A stretch of DNA of 64,000 nucleotides from NCBI RefSeq assembly GCF_004795035.1, contig NZ_SSBK01000009.1:124001-188000 (forward strand). Direction: 5' to 3'. This document shows positions 43,862 to 52,359 of the stretch, piece after piece. Numbering within the stretch: position 1 is the first letter of the stretch; each line of letters begins with the position of its first letter. The DNA is from Streptomyces sp. A0958 (GTDB taxonomy: Bacteria > Actinomycetota > Actinomycetes > Streptomycetales > Streptomycetaceae). The translations under genes and the position numbers were made by a program. The notes under the pieces were generated by a model. It saw only the letters and a program-made list of their open reading frames with translations. It had not been told where the DNA came from and did not search any database.

Positions 43862-45680
43862 AACAGATGAGAACGCGGCAGGCGGGCTGTCGTTCGACCT
43901 CACCGCGGAGCCCTGGATTCCGGTTCTGCGCCCGGACGGCGAACACGTCGAACTCGCGCTGCGCCAGGTCTTCGATCAGGCAAGCAAACTGCGGCGGATC
44001 GTCGGGGACTTGCCCACCCAGGAGTTCGCCCTGTTGCGACTTCTGCTCGCCGTCGCGCACGACGCACTCGACGGACCACGGACCGTCGAGCACTGGGCGG
44101 AACTGTGGGCCGACGACGACTGCTTCGCGCCGGTCGGGGCCTATCTCGATGAGCATCGTGACCGCTTCGACCTCTTCCACGACCGTACGCCGTTCTTCCA
44201 GGTCGCCGGAGTGCACACGGCGAAGGGCGAGGTCTCGTCCCTGAACCGCATCGTGGCCGACGTGCCCAACGGGGCACCCTTCTTCAGCTCGCGTATGCCG
44301 GCGGTCGACCGGCTGACCTATGCGGAAGCCGCCCGCTGGGTCGTGCACGCGCACGCGTACGACACGTCGGGCATCAAGACCGGTGTCGTGGGCGACGACC
44401 GGGTCAAGGGGGGCCGGGTCTACCCGCTCGGGGTCGGCTGGGCGGGCAATCTGGGAGGCGTCTTCGCGGAGGGACGTACGCTGCGGGAAACCCTCCTGCT
44501 CAACATGGTGGCGCCCGCGGACACCGCCGGCCTCAGCGACTGGGAGGGCGGCGACGACCGCCCCGCCTGGCGACGCGATGCATGCGGACCGGGCGCGGAG
44601 CCCGTACGCCGTCCCACCGGCGTCCGCGACCTCTACACCTGGCAGGCCCGGCGCCTCCTCCTGCACGCCGACGGCGACGGTGTACACGGCGTGGTGCTCG
44701 GCTACGGTGACCCGCTCACCGCCCGCAACAAGCACGGCTGCGAGCCGATGACCGCGTGGCGACGCAGCGAGACGCAGGAGAAGAAACACGGCGAGCCGAT
44801 CGCCTACATGCCCCGCGAGCACGACCCGGCCCGCTCGGCATGGCGAGGGCTCGCTGCCCTGATCGCGAACAGGGGCGCACCCGCACAGGGGGCGGAGGCC
44901 GCGGACTACCTGCCGCCCAGGCTCTTCGAGTGGATCTCCCAGCTGGTGACGAGCGGCGAGCTGGACGAGGGCTTCCTGGTCAGGGCGCGGATCGTCGGCG
45001 CCCGATACGGGACGCAGCAGTCGGTGATCGACGAGGTCGTCGACGATCACGTGTCCATGGCGGTGGTCCTGCTCCATGAGCGCAGGAGCGAGTATGCGGA
45101 GCAGGCGATCAGCGCCGTCACCGATGCCGAGCAGGCCGTCACCGCGCTCGGTGACCTCGCGACGAACCTCGCCCGTGCCGCCGGCACCGACAGCCAGGGG
45201 CCCAGGGCCACGGCGCGCGACTCGGGGTTCCACGTGCTGGGCACCCATTACCGGACCTGGCTCGCCGCCCTGGACGGCAGCGCGGACCCGTACGCATCAC
45301 GGGCCGAGTGGCAGCGGCAGGTGCACCGGATCGTGGGCCGACTCGGGGACGGCCTCATCGACCGGGCCGGTGATGCCGCTTGGCAGGGCCGGGTCATCAC
45401 GGTCAAGTCGCGCACGGAGTGGCTGAACGCCGGCCTCGCCGGCAACTGGTTCCGCTACCGCCTCGACACCTGCCTGGGCCATCCCCGGGACTCCGACCAA
45501 CTGACGGACACAGGCGGTGAATCAGAAGCCACGGCTGGCGAACCAGAAGCCACGGCTGGCGAACCAGAAGCCACGGCCGGCGAACCAGAAGCCACCGTCG
45601 GCGAATCAGAAGCCCCCGCGCCTGCTGCTGCCATGTCTGTCCCCGCCGCTGCCGCACCCGTCACTGAGGGGCACGTATGA
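43854..45680 (+). CDS. casA: Cascade large subunit Cse1/CasA
   Basis: Type I-E large subunit that recognises the PAM, 608 residues. The N-terminus reads SFDLTAEPWIPVLRPDGEHV, the family opening, followed by FHDRTPFFQVAGV and the long C-terminal four-helix bundle (TEWLNAGLAGNWFRYRLDT). After the bundle is an unusual tail of about 55 residues made of repeated EATAGEP units and an Ala/Pro end. GTG start with GAGG upstream. Overlaps casB by 4 bases. Confidence 0.95.
   Translation: MSETDENAAGGLSFDLTAEPWIPVLRPDGEHVELALRQVFDQASKLRRIVGDLPTQEFALLRLLLAVAHDALDGPRTVEHWAELWADDDCFAPVGAYLDEHRDRFDLFHDRTPFFQVAGVHTAKGEVSSLNRIVADVPNGAPFFSSRMPAVDRLTYAEAARWVVHAHAYDTSGIKTGVVGDDRVKGGRVYPLGVGWAGNLGGVFAEGRTLRETLLLNMVAPADTAGLSDWEGGDDRPAWRRDACGPGAEPVRRPTGVRDLYTWQARRLLLHADGDGVHGVVLGYGDPLTARNKHGCEPMTAWRRSETQEKKHGEPIAYMPREHDPARSAWRGLAALIANRGAPAQGAEAADYLPPRLFEWISQLVTSGELDEGFLVRARIVGARYGTQQSVIDEVVDDHVSMAVVLLHERRSEYAEQAISAVTDAEQAVTALGDLATNLARAAGTDSQGPRATARDSGFHVLGTHYRTWLAALDGSADPYASRAEWQRQVHRIVGRLGDGLIDRAGDAAWQGRVITVKSRTEWLNAGLAGNWFRYRLDTCLGHPRDSDQLTDTGGESEATAGEPEATAGEPEATAGEPEATVGESEAPAPAAAMSVPAAAAPVTEGHV
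45519..45617 (+). repeat. 21 bp in-frame tandem repeat in casA
   Basis: Four full units (starts 45519, 45540, 45561, 45582) and a partial fifth at 45603, each like GAACCAGAAGCCACGGCTGG plus C. They encode a repeated EATAGEP-type heptapeptide in the disordered tail of Cse1. Confidence 0.9.
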
Positions 45681-46366
45681 CGACGACGACCATCATTCCG
45701 CTTTCGCCTCGCAAGCGAGTCGAAGAGCTCGCCGGTGAACGCATCGCCGCGTACCAACGCGGATACCTGGCCGACGAGTCGAGCGCCGTCGCGGCTCTTG
45801 CCAGGCTGCGCAGAGGCGCCGGGCAGAAGCCGGAGCGGTTGCCCGACCTGTGGAACCTTGTGGACACCTCGCCCCTGCACGTTCCGCGCGAGGATGCTCG
45901 TGAGCTGAGCGAGCCCGAGCTCGAACGCGCGGAGAACGCCCTCCACACGGCTCTCACCCTGTGGGCGCTGCATCAGCAGTCCCGCCGCGACGCGGGCATG
46001 CATCAAAGGGACGGTCGCGGGAAGCCACGCGGGGTGGGTGCCGCCGTGCGCCGCATGATGAAGCGGGACGAGATCGACGAGCCGCTGCGCAAGCGGCTGG
46101 TCCGGGCCGGTACCGCGCCGGACCTGCCCGCCCTCGCGCAGCGCTTGAGGGACATCGTTCTGCTGCTGCGCCGCGAGCAGTTCCCCCTCGACTACGCGCT
46201 GCTCGCCGGGCAGCTCTACGCGTGGCAGTGGCCGGACGGCCCCGACCATGTGCGCAGGGAATGGGGACGGTCGTTCCACGCCTGGCAGGGGGAGGAGCCG
46301 AGTGACGGCCAAGAGCCGGGTGGCGACGAGCCGACAGGCGACGAACAAGCCGCCCCCGGGCCGTAG
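45677..46366 (+). CDS. casB: Cascade small subunit Cse2/CasB
   Basis: Small alpha-helical Cascade subunit, 229 residues, that stabilises the R-loop. Typical segments are ESSAVAALARLRRGAGQKPE, the mid region ALTLWALHQQSRRDAGMHQR and FPLDYALLAGQLYAWQWPDG near the C-terminus. About 30 extra acidic, low-complexity residues follow the conserved end. It is followed by the only sizeable gap (138 bases) in the cas operon. Confidence 0.93.
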   Translation: MTTTTIIPLSPRKRVEELAGERIAAYQRGYLADESSAVAALARLRRGAGQKPERLPDLWNLVDTSPLHVPREDARELSEPELERAENALHTALTLWALHQQSRRDAGMHQRDGRGKPRGVGAAVRRMMKRDEIDEPLRKRLVRAGTAPDLPALAQRLRDIVLLLRREQFPLDYALLAGQLYAWQWPDGPDHVRREWGRSFHAWQGEEPSDGQEPGGDEPTGDEQAAPGP

Positions 46367-46504
46367 GCCCCCGGTAGACGCCCGCCGCTGCTCTTCCGAG
46401 CCATCCACGGAACGGCACCGGCACCGGCACCCGCCCTTCGAACGACCGATGCCCCGCCGGCCCCGGCAGCATCCACACACCAGCCAGTACGACAAGGACG
46501 CCTC

Positions 46505-47722
46505 GTGAACCGTTTCTACCTCGATGTGCACGCCCTGCAGACCGTCCCACCGAGCAATCTGAACCGCGACGACACCGGTTCCCCCAAGTCGTCGGTGTAC
46601 GGGGGAGTGCCCCGCGCCCGGGTCTCCAGCCAGGCGTGGAAGAAGGCCACCCGCGACTACTTCGCGGCCGAGAACCTCCTCGACCCGAGCGAACTGGGCG
46701 TGCGGACCAAGAAGGTCGTCGAGGTTCTGGCCGACCGCATCCGCGAGCACGACGCCTCTGTGACGGAGGCCGACGCCTTGGAGCTGGCGGCCGAAGTCAT
46801 CGCCGCCACGGGGCTCAAGATCGAGGTACCCAAGCGCAAGAGCTCGAAGAAGACGGAAGCCGATGGCGTTGGAACCGAGGAGGAGACGCAGGAGCGGCCG
46901 GCCCAGGCCAAGTACTTGGTCTTCCTCAGCGCACGGCAACTCGACGGGCTGGCCCGGTTCGCCGTGGAGGGCGCGGCCGACATCGCGAAGTTCCTGAAGG
47001 ACAAGGACAACAAGTCCCGGGTGAAGCAGATCGCGGACACCCGTCACTCGGTCGACATCGCCCTGTTCGGACGCATGGTCGCGGACTCGACCGACTTCAA
47101 CGTGGACGCGGCGGTGCAGGTCGCCCATGCCATCAGCGTCCACCGAGTGGACAACGAGTCCGACTACTACACGGCGGTCGATGACCACAACAAGGACTCG
47201 GAGCCGGGAGCCGGAATGATCGGCACCGTCGACTTCAACTCGGCGACGCTCTACCGTTACGCAGCCCTCGGCATCCACCAGCTGGCGGCGAACCTGGGGG
47301 AGGGGCTGCGCGAGGACGAGTCGAAGGTCACCCCGGTGCGCCGAGCCGCCGAAGCGTTCATCCAGGGCTTCGTCGAGTCCCTGCCCACCGGGAAGATCAA
47401 CACGTTCGGTCACCACACGCTGCCCGACGCCGTCGTCGTCAAGCTCCGGACCACCCGCCCCATCAGCTTCGTTGCGGCGTTCGAGGAGCCGGTACGCGGA
47501 GACCTCGGCGGCCACATGTCCGAGGCATGCGCGCGCCTCGCGGAGTACGTCCCGGACGTCGAGCGGGCGTACGGCGACGAGGGCTCCACCCTCACGTGGG
47601 TGCTCCGCGTCGGCCCGAACACCAGGAAGCTCGCGGACATCGGTACGGAGTCCGCGAGCATCGGCGAACTCGTCGCCTCGGTGGGGCAGGCCGTCGCCGA
47701 GCGCCTGGAGAAGCCCGAATGA
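46505..47722 (+). CDS. casC: Cascade backbone subunit Cas7e/CasC
   Basis: Backbone protein of Cascade, 405 residues, present in six copies along the crRNA in known complexes. It starts MNRFYLDVHALQTVPPSNLN (the standard CasC opening) and contains GGVPRARVSSQAWKKATRDY and, in the thumb region, a Lys/Glu-rich insertion (KRKSSKKTEADG) longer than in E. coli. GTG start at 46505. Its stop overlaps the casD ATG. Confidence 0.96.
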   Translation: MNRFYLDVHALQTVPPSNLNRDDTGSPKSSVYGGVPRARVSSQAWKKATRDYFAAENLLDPSELGVRTKKVVEVLADRIREHDASVTEADALELAAEVIAATGLKIEVPKRKSSKKTEADGVGTEEETQERPAQAKYLVFLSARQLDGLARFAVEGAADIAKFLKDKDNKSRVKQIADTRHSVDIALFGRMVADSTDFNVDAAVQVAHAISVHRVDNESDYYTAVDDHNKDSEPGAGMIGTVDFNSATLYRYAALGIHQLAANLGEGLREDESKVTPVRRAAEAFIQGFVESLPTGKINTFGHHTLPDAVVVKLRTTRPISFVAAFEEPVRGDLGGHMSEACARLAEYVPDVERAYGDEGSTLTWVLRVGPNTRKLADIGTESASIGELVASVGQAVAERLEKPE

Positions 47723-48453
47723 GCGTGCTGACCCTGAGGCTGGCGGGCCCCTTGCAGTCCTGGGGGTCCTCCGCCCGCTTCGCCCGTCGTACAACGGAAT
47801 CGGCACCGACGAAGAGCGGAGTGATCGGCCTGCTCGCGGCGGCGGCAGGCGTCGAAAGGGGCGACGACGAGGCGCTGGCTGCCCTGTCCGGCCTGCGGTT
47901 CGGCGTCCGGATCGACCAACCCGGCAGTCGCGTGAGGGATTTCCAGACGGCACACCACGGCGTCACCGGCGCCTCCATGCCGCTGTCCGAGCGCTTCTAC
48001 CTGGCCGACGCGGTGTTCGTCGCTGCGGTGGCGGGTGAGACCGGCCTCCTCACCCGCCTGCACGCGGCCTTGCGGGCCCCGGCGTATCCGCCGTTCCTCG
48101 GCCGTCGCTCCTGCCCGCCCGCACAGCCGGTGGAGCTGGGGGTGCGCGAAGCGGACTCGCTGCACCAGGCACTGACGGACGAGCCGTGGCAGGCGGCTGC
48201 CTGGTACCGCCGCAGGCACCGGGATGAGGCAATGGTGTCCCTCACCGTGCTCCGTGAGGCGGACGAGGACGAGGACGAGCACGACGCGGACCACCAACGC
48301 GACCAACCCCTCAGCTTCGCGGCCGAGCGACGCCGGCACGCCCTGCGCACGGTGGTCAGCAGGACGGTGGACGTTCCCAACCCGGACGTCGTGCGCCAAC
48401 GGGCCGGACGGCCTCGGCACGAGCCGCTCGACGCCCTGGAGGAGAGCGTCTGA
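47719..48453 (+). CDS. casD: Cascade subunit Cas5e/CasD
   Basis: Cas5e, 244 residues, which caps the 5' handle of the crRNA. Signatures are LTLRLAGPLQSWGSSARFAR at the N-terminus, TKSGVIGLLAAAAG and RDFQTAHHG. An acidic insertion (EADEDEDEHDADH) lies at about 180-195. The ATG overlaps the casC stop and the gene ends on the casE start. Confidence 0.95.
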   Translation: MSVLTLRLAGPLQSWGSSARFARRTTESAPTKSGVIGLLAAAAGVERGDDEALAALSGLRFGVRIDQPGSRVRDFQTAHHGVTGASMPLSERFYLADAVFVAAVAGETGLLTRLHAALRAPAYPPFLGRRSCPPAQPVELGVREADSLHQALTDEPWQAAAWYRRRHRDEAMVSLTVLREADEDEDEHDADHQRDQPLSFAAERRRHALRTVVSRTVDVPNPDVVRQRAGRPRHEPLDALEESV

Positions 48454-49223
48454 TGTTCCTGACCCGCTTCCGCATGAACACGGCGCGCACGGGCGCACGC
48501 CGTCTGCTGTCCTCACCGCAGGTACTGCACGCGGCCGTCATGGCGTCGTTCCCCGGGCTCCTGCCCACGGAGGCCGCTGCCGCTCCTGATGGCCCCCGGG
48601 TGCTATGGCGCCTGGACCAGAACGCTCGGGCCGAGGTGCTGCTGTACGTGGTGAGCCCGGAGAAGCCCGATCTGACGCATCTGGTGGAGCAGGCGGGCTG
48701 GCCCGCGCTCGCCGACGCCCAGTCCCCGGGCTGGCAGACCCGGCCGTACGCTCCGTTCCTCGACCGCCTGGCCCAGGGGCAGCGGTGGGCGTTCCGGCTG
48801 ACAGCCAACCCCGTTCACGACATCCGGAGGAAGCCGGACGAGCCGCGTAAACGCACCGCGCACATCACCCCTGTCCACCAGGTTGGATGGCTTCTCGACC
48901 GCCAGGAGCGCTGCGGTTTCCGTGTGGTCGAGAAGCCGCAGAGCGAACGCCTGTTGGCGGGCGGGACCACGCATCGCGGTCACGAGCACCACGGCGACCG
49001 GTATCGACTGACGGTCGGTGACCGCAGGGGGCTCGCCTTCGACAAGGCGCGCAGCGAGGGCAAGCGGGGAAGCCGCGTCAGCATCGTGACCGTGACGTTC
49101 GACGGCCTCCTGGAGGTGACCGACCCGGCTGTGATGCGGCGCTCCCTCACGCAGGGGATCGGCAAGGCGAAGGCGTACGGCTGCGGTCTGCTGACGTTGG
49201 CGCCGCTCGACGGAACGGAATGA
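48453..49223 (+). CDS. casE: crRNA endonuclease Cas6e/CasE
   Basis: Endoribonuclease of 256 residues that cuts the repeat hairpin to release crRNAs. The region LLSSPQVLHAAVMASFPG holds the conserved histidine, and GIGKAKAYGCGLLTLAP is the C-terminal glycine-rich loop of Cas6 proteins. It must handle two repeat variants (arrays 1 and 2 differ by one loop base). One-base overlap with casD. Confidence 0.95.
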   Translation: MFLTRFRMNTARTGARRLLSSPQVLHAAVMASFPGLLPTEAAAAPDGPRVLWRLDQNARAEVLLYVVSPEKPDLTHLVEQAGWPALADAQSPGWQTRPYAPFLDRLAQGQRWAFRLTANPVHDIRRKPDEPRKRTAHITPVHQVGWLLDRQERCGFRVVEKPQSERLLAGGTTHRGHEHHGDRYRLTVGDRRGLAFDKARSEGKRGSRVSIVTVTFDGLLEVTDPAVMRRSLTQGIGKAKAYGCGLLTLAPLDGTE

Positions 49224-49227
49224 ACCG

Positions 49228-50214
49228 GTGGCCACGGTCTCCCGGCGCAACGCCCTCACCCCGCGGCATCTCACCCGAACCGGCGAACGGCTGTCCTTCA
49301 TCTACCTGGAGCGCTGCGTGGTGCACCGCGACGCCAACGCGATCACTGCCGAGGACGCGGAGGGGACGACGCACATCCCCTCCGCGACGATCGGCACGCT
49401 GCTCCTGGGCCCCGGCACCCGGATCACGCACCAGGCGATGAGCGTGCTCGGGGAGACCGGCGCCGCCGTGGCCTGGGTCGGTGAACAGGGCGTGCGCTAT
49501 TACGCGGGTGGCCGCGCCCTGACACGTTCATCAGCACTCGCGGAGGCGCAGGCGGTCCAATGGGCCAACGCACGCAGCCGCCTGTCCGTGGCCCGTGCGA
49601 TGTACCGGCTGCGCTTCCCGGACGAGGACCCCGACGGGCTCACCCGCAAGGGACTCCTGGGCCGCGAGGGCCGCCGGGTGAAGGACTGCTACCGGGCCGA
49701 GGCGGCCCGTACGGGCATCCGCTGGCGGGGCCGCAAGTACGTCCCTGGCGACTTCGCCGCCGGCGACGCGGTCAACCAGGCGATCACCGCGGCAGCCCAG
49801 TGCATGTACGGGGTGGCCCACGCCGTCGTGTCGTCCCTCGGCTGCAGCCCGGCCCTGGGCTTCGTGCACTCCGGCCACGAACTGTCCTTCGTCCTGGACA
49901 TAGCCGACCTGTACAAGACGGAGGTCGGCATCCCCCTGGCCTTCGACGTGGCCGCGGAGAGTGAGGAGGACGTCGCTTCACGTACCCGGAGGGCTCTGCG
50001 CGACCGCATCAACGAGATGTCCCTGCTGGACCGTTGCGTGAACGACATCAAACACCTGCTGCTGACCGACGGCGCGGACGCGGCCACCGCCTCCGCCTCC
50101 ACCTCCGTTGACAGAGACGTGGTCACGCTCCAGAGCGACGGCGGAGTCGAGGTCGCCGCAGGTCGAAACTACGGCGGCCCGGATGTCTACGAGGACGAGG
50201 AGATGCTCTGGTGA
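49228..50214 (+). CDS. cas1: CRISPR integrase Cas1e
   Basis: Metal-dependent integrase of 328 residues that inserts new spacers with Cas2. The three expected active-site residues appear as the Glu in YRAEAARTG, the His in GFVHSGHE and the Asp in LDIADLYK. The N-terminus is LSFIYLERCVVHRDANAI. The last 40 residues (after IKHLLL) are Ala/Ser/Thr then acidic. GTG start, 4 bases after casE. Confidence 0.96.
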   Translation: MATVSRRNALTPRHLTRTGERLSFIYLERCVVHRDANAITAEDAEGTTHIPSATIGTLLLGPGTRITHQAMSVLGETGAAVAWVGEQGVRYYAGGRALTRSSALAEAQAVQWANARSRLSVARAMYRLRFPDEDPDGLTRKGLLGREGRRVKDCYRAEAARTGIRWRGRKYVPGDFAAGDAVNQAITAAAQCMYGVAHAVVSSLGCSPALGFVHSGHELSFVLDIADLYKTEVGIPLAFDVAAESEEDVASRTRRALRDRINEMSLLDRCVNDIKHLLLTDGADAATASASTSVDRDVVTLQSDGGVEVAAGRNYGGPDVYEDEEMLW

Positions 50215-50570
50215 CGGTGATCGTGCTCACCAACTGCCCGGCCGGCCTACGTGGCTTCCTCACGCGCTGGCTCCTGGAGATCTCCGCGGGCGTCTTCATC
50301 GGCAACCCCTCGGCGAGGGTCCGCGACGTGCTCTGGGCGGAAGTCCAGGAGTACGCGGACCAGGGCCGCGCCCTCCTGGCCCACACCGCCAACACCGAGC
50401 AGGGCTTCACCTTCCGGACGCACGACCACAAGTGGCACCCGACCGACCACGAGGGCCTGACCCTGATCCGCCGCCCGGCCGAGGGCACAGCGACGAGGAA
50501 GCAGCCGCCGGAGGGCCCGAAACCGGGCTGGAGCAGAGCGGCCAAGAGGCGGCGGTTCGGGAGGGGGTGA
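50211..50570 (+). CDS. cas2: CRISPR adaptation protein Cas2e
   Basis: A 119-residue Cas2 of the CasE-linked (Cas2e) type: MTVIVLTNCPAGLRGFLTRW and EISAGVFIGNPSARVRDVLW are diagnostic, with a basic C-terminal tail (AAKRRRFGRG). It dimerises between two Cas1 dimers. Overlaps cas1 by 4 bases and ends 100 bases before array 2. Confidence 0.95.
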   Translation: MTVIVLTNCPAGLRGFLTRWLLEISAGVFIGNPSARVRDVLWAEVQEYADQGRALLAHTANTEQGFTFRTHDHKWHPTDHEGLTLIRRPAEGTATRKQPPEGPKPGWSRAAKRRRFGRG

Positions 50571-50669
50571 GCGTTCGATGTGCGGGAAGTTGTTTTGGGT
50601 GTATTGCCGGTTTCGGTGAAAGTGGTGCGGAACGGCTTTCTGGCGTCGTAAAGTCGCAGGTCAGGAAGC
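50571..50669 (+). promoter_or_regulatory. Leader of CRISPR array 2
   Basis: About 100 bases, AT-richer than the flanks. It carries TGAAAGTGGT at 50617-50626 and AAAGTCGCAGGTCA at 50650-50663, 6 bases before the first repeat. The 33-base start-to-start spacing equals that in the array 1 leader. Confidence 0.82.
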
Positions 50670-51491
50670 CTGCTCCCCGCGCGCGCGGGGATGGTCCCGA
50701 TCCGGAACTGTCGGAATCGTCAGGGGAGAACTGCTCCCCGCGCGCGCGGGGATGGTCCCCACGTCGGCATCGTGACCGCCGTACTGTCGGGCTGCTCCCC
50801 GCGCGCGCGGGGATGGTCCCGGCCGTCGTCGGCACCGCTGTTCAGCCGATGACTGCTCCCCGCGCGCGCGGGGATGGTCCCGACGTGCAGACCGAGGCGG
50901 CCACCTACACCGACTGCTCCCCGCGCGCGCGGGGATGGTCCCACCGCATCGTCCGCAAGGCTGCCCGCGATCTGCTGCTCCCCGCGCGCGCGGGGATGGT
51001 CCCCTGGATGAGGACCAGAAGGCGACGCGCGAGCACTGCTCCCCGCGCGCGCGGGGATGGTCCCCGTGAGGTCGAACGAGACGTTCGTAAGCGGGAGCTG
51101 CTCCCCGCGCGCGCGGGGATGGTCCCTCGCCACCGACGCCGAGGAGCGGCGCCGGACGCTGCTCCCCGCGCGCGCGGGGATGGTCCCGTCCAGGCCGGCG
51201 GGAGAGCCGGCTAGCTGGGCTGCTCCCCGCGCGCGCGGGGATGGTCCCTGGTTGCCGGGGTTGCCACTTGGACGTGGGGACTGCTCCCCGCGCGCGCGGG
51301 GATGGTCCCTGCGTTGGGTACTCGGCGTACGTATCGAGCAGCTGCTCCCCGCGCGCGCGGGGATGGTCCCAGGTCATTCGCGTCGGCGATCTCTGTCAGC
51401 TCCTGCTCCCCGCGCGCGGGGGATGGTCCCCACGAGCAGGAGATCAGCCGAGTCCAGGTCGACTGCTCCCCGCCCCCCCGGGGATCGCCTC
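50670..51491 (+). CRISPR. CRISPR array 2, type I-E, 14 repeats
   Basis: Fourteen repeats and 13 spacers with a 61-base period (spacer 7 is 33 bases). The repeat starts CTGCTCCCCGCGCGCGCGGG and ends GATGGTCCC; it differs from the array 1 repeat by one base in the hairpin loop. The last two repeats are decayed (51403 lacks one base; 51463-51491 has CCCCCCC in the stem), marking the old end on the right and the leader on the left, next to cas2. Confidence 0.97.
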
Positions 51492-51492
51492 C

Positions 51493-52257
51493 TCACCCCG
51501 CCCCCAACGACTCCCCGAACCTCGCAGCCAACGGCATCCGCAACCCCAACGGCGGCGGGGCCGCCAGCGCATCGGCCACCGGGCGGGCGAAGGTGTGGCC
51601 GAAGAGGGCGCCCCGTACGAAATCGGAAGCCAGCGCAGCGACCTCCGCGCGGTGTTGGCGCAACGCGTGGCCGTCGGAGTGGACCTCGAAGCGGCAGGTG
51701 TCGCGGTTGGACTTCTTGGCGCGTTCGGCGAGGTGGAAGGACAACTCCGGGTCGCAGCGCGCGTCGTTGGTGCCGTGGATGAGGAGGACGGGGCGGCCGA
51801 CCAGGTGCTTGACCGGTTCGGGTTCGGCCGAGGGGTCGGCCGGGAGCCAGGGGGCCAGGGCCAGGACCGCGCCGACCGCTGGGTGGCCGCCGGCGCGAAG
51901 GGCCGCGCGGGCGCCCATGCCGTAGCCGGCGAGGCAGACGGGGACGTCGCCGTAGCGGCGTACCGCCTCGTCCACCGCCCACTCGGCGTCCGCCGCGAGG
52001 TGGGCGTCGTCCTCGTTCCAGCCGCGGCAGCGGTAGTGCACCACGTGGGCGGCGAGGCCGTCGGTGCGGCCCGCGCGGGCCAGGGCGCGGGCCAGTGGGA
52101 GCCGGCGGGCGTAGGAGAGGGAGGAGGGGCGGCGATGGGAGTGGGGCTCGCCGTCCGGGAGCAGCAGGACCACGCCGCCGACCGTTGTTGCTCCGGCCGC
52201 CGCTCCGGCGGCCCGTCCCAGCCTCGCTGCAGGCAGGGGAAGTGCGCGCTGTGCCAT
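51493..52257 (-). CDS. Alpha/beta-hydrolase-like protein without nucleophile serine
   Basis: A 254-residue alpha/beta-hydrolase fold. The nucleophile elbow reads LAGYGMGARAAL, so the Ser/Cys/Asp position of GxSxG is Gly. The acid-loop region VLLIHGTNDARCDPE and the histidine region EVHSDGHALRQH are present. The oxyanion strand is VVLLLPDGEPHSH. It may bind rather than hydrolyse, or use another residue. The stop lies 2 bases from the decayed last repeat of array 2, so array and gene end run into each other. Confidence 0.75.
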   Translation of the reverse strand: MAQRALPLPAARLGRAAGAAAGATTVGGVVLLLPDGEPHSHRRPSSLSYARRLPLARALARAGRTDGLAAHVVHYRCRGWNEDDAHLAADAEWAVDEAVRRYGDVPVCLAGYGMGARAALRAGGHPAVGAVLALAPWLPADPSAEPEPVKHLVGRPVLLIHGTNDARCDPELSFHLAERAKKSNRDTCRFEVHSDGHALRQHRAEVAALASDFVRGALFGHTFARPVADALAAPPPLGLRMPLAARFGESLGAG

Positions 52258-52330
52258 GGCGTAACAGTGTCAGAAGGAAGGGTGTACGCCACCCGTATTC
52301 GCGGTCTCTGTTACGCATCGACCGGTGCGG

Positions 52331-52344
52331 TCTACGCGCGTAGG
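52331..52344. promoter_or_regulatory. Nucleoside-regulon operator upstream of add
   Basis: TCTACGCGCGTAGG, one end base off a perfect palindrome, 15 bases before the adenosine deaminase start; a bound repressor would block the start region directly. Confidence 0.72.
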
Positions 52345-52359
52345 CGTTAGAGTGCGTGG

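Noticed and set aside
46248..46508. Extra small gene between casB and casC
   Set aside because: The 86-residue frame is Arg/Pro/His-rich, overlaps casB, has no family features and ends inside casC; it reads as a shadow frame.
40919..50570. A novel or hybrid CRISPR type
   Set aside because: Gene content, order and motifs are those of a standard complete type I-E system; no extra effector gene is present.
50661..51377. Open frames of up to 240 residues with repeated DHPRARGEQ in the second array
   Set aside because: Same artefact in array 2.
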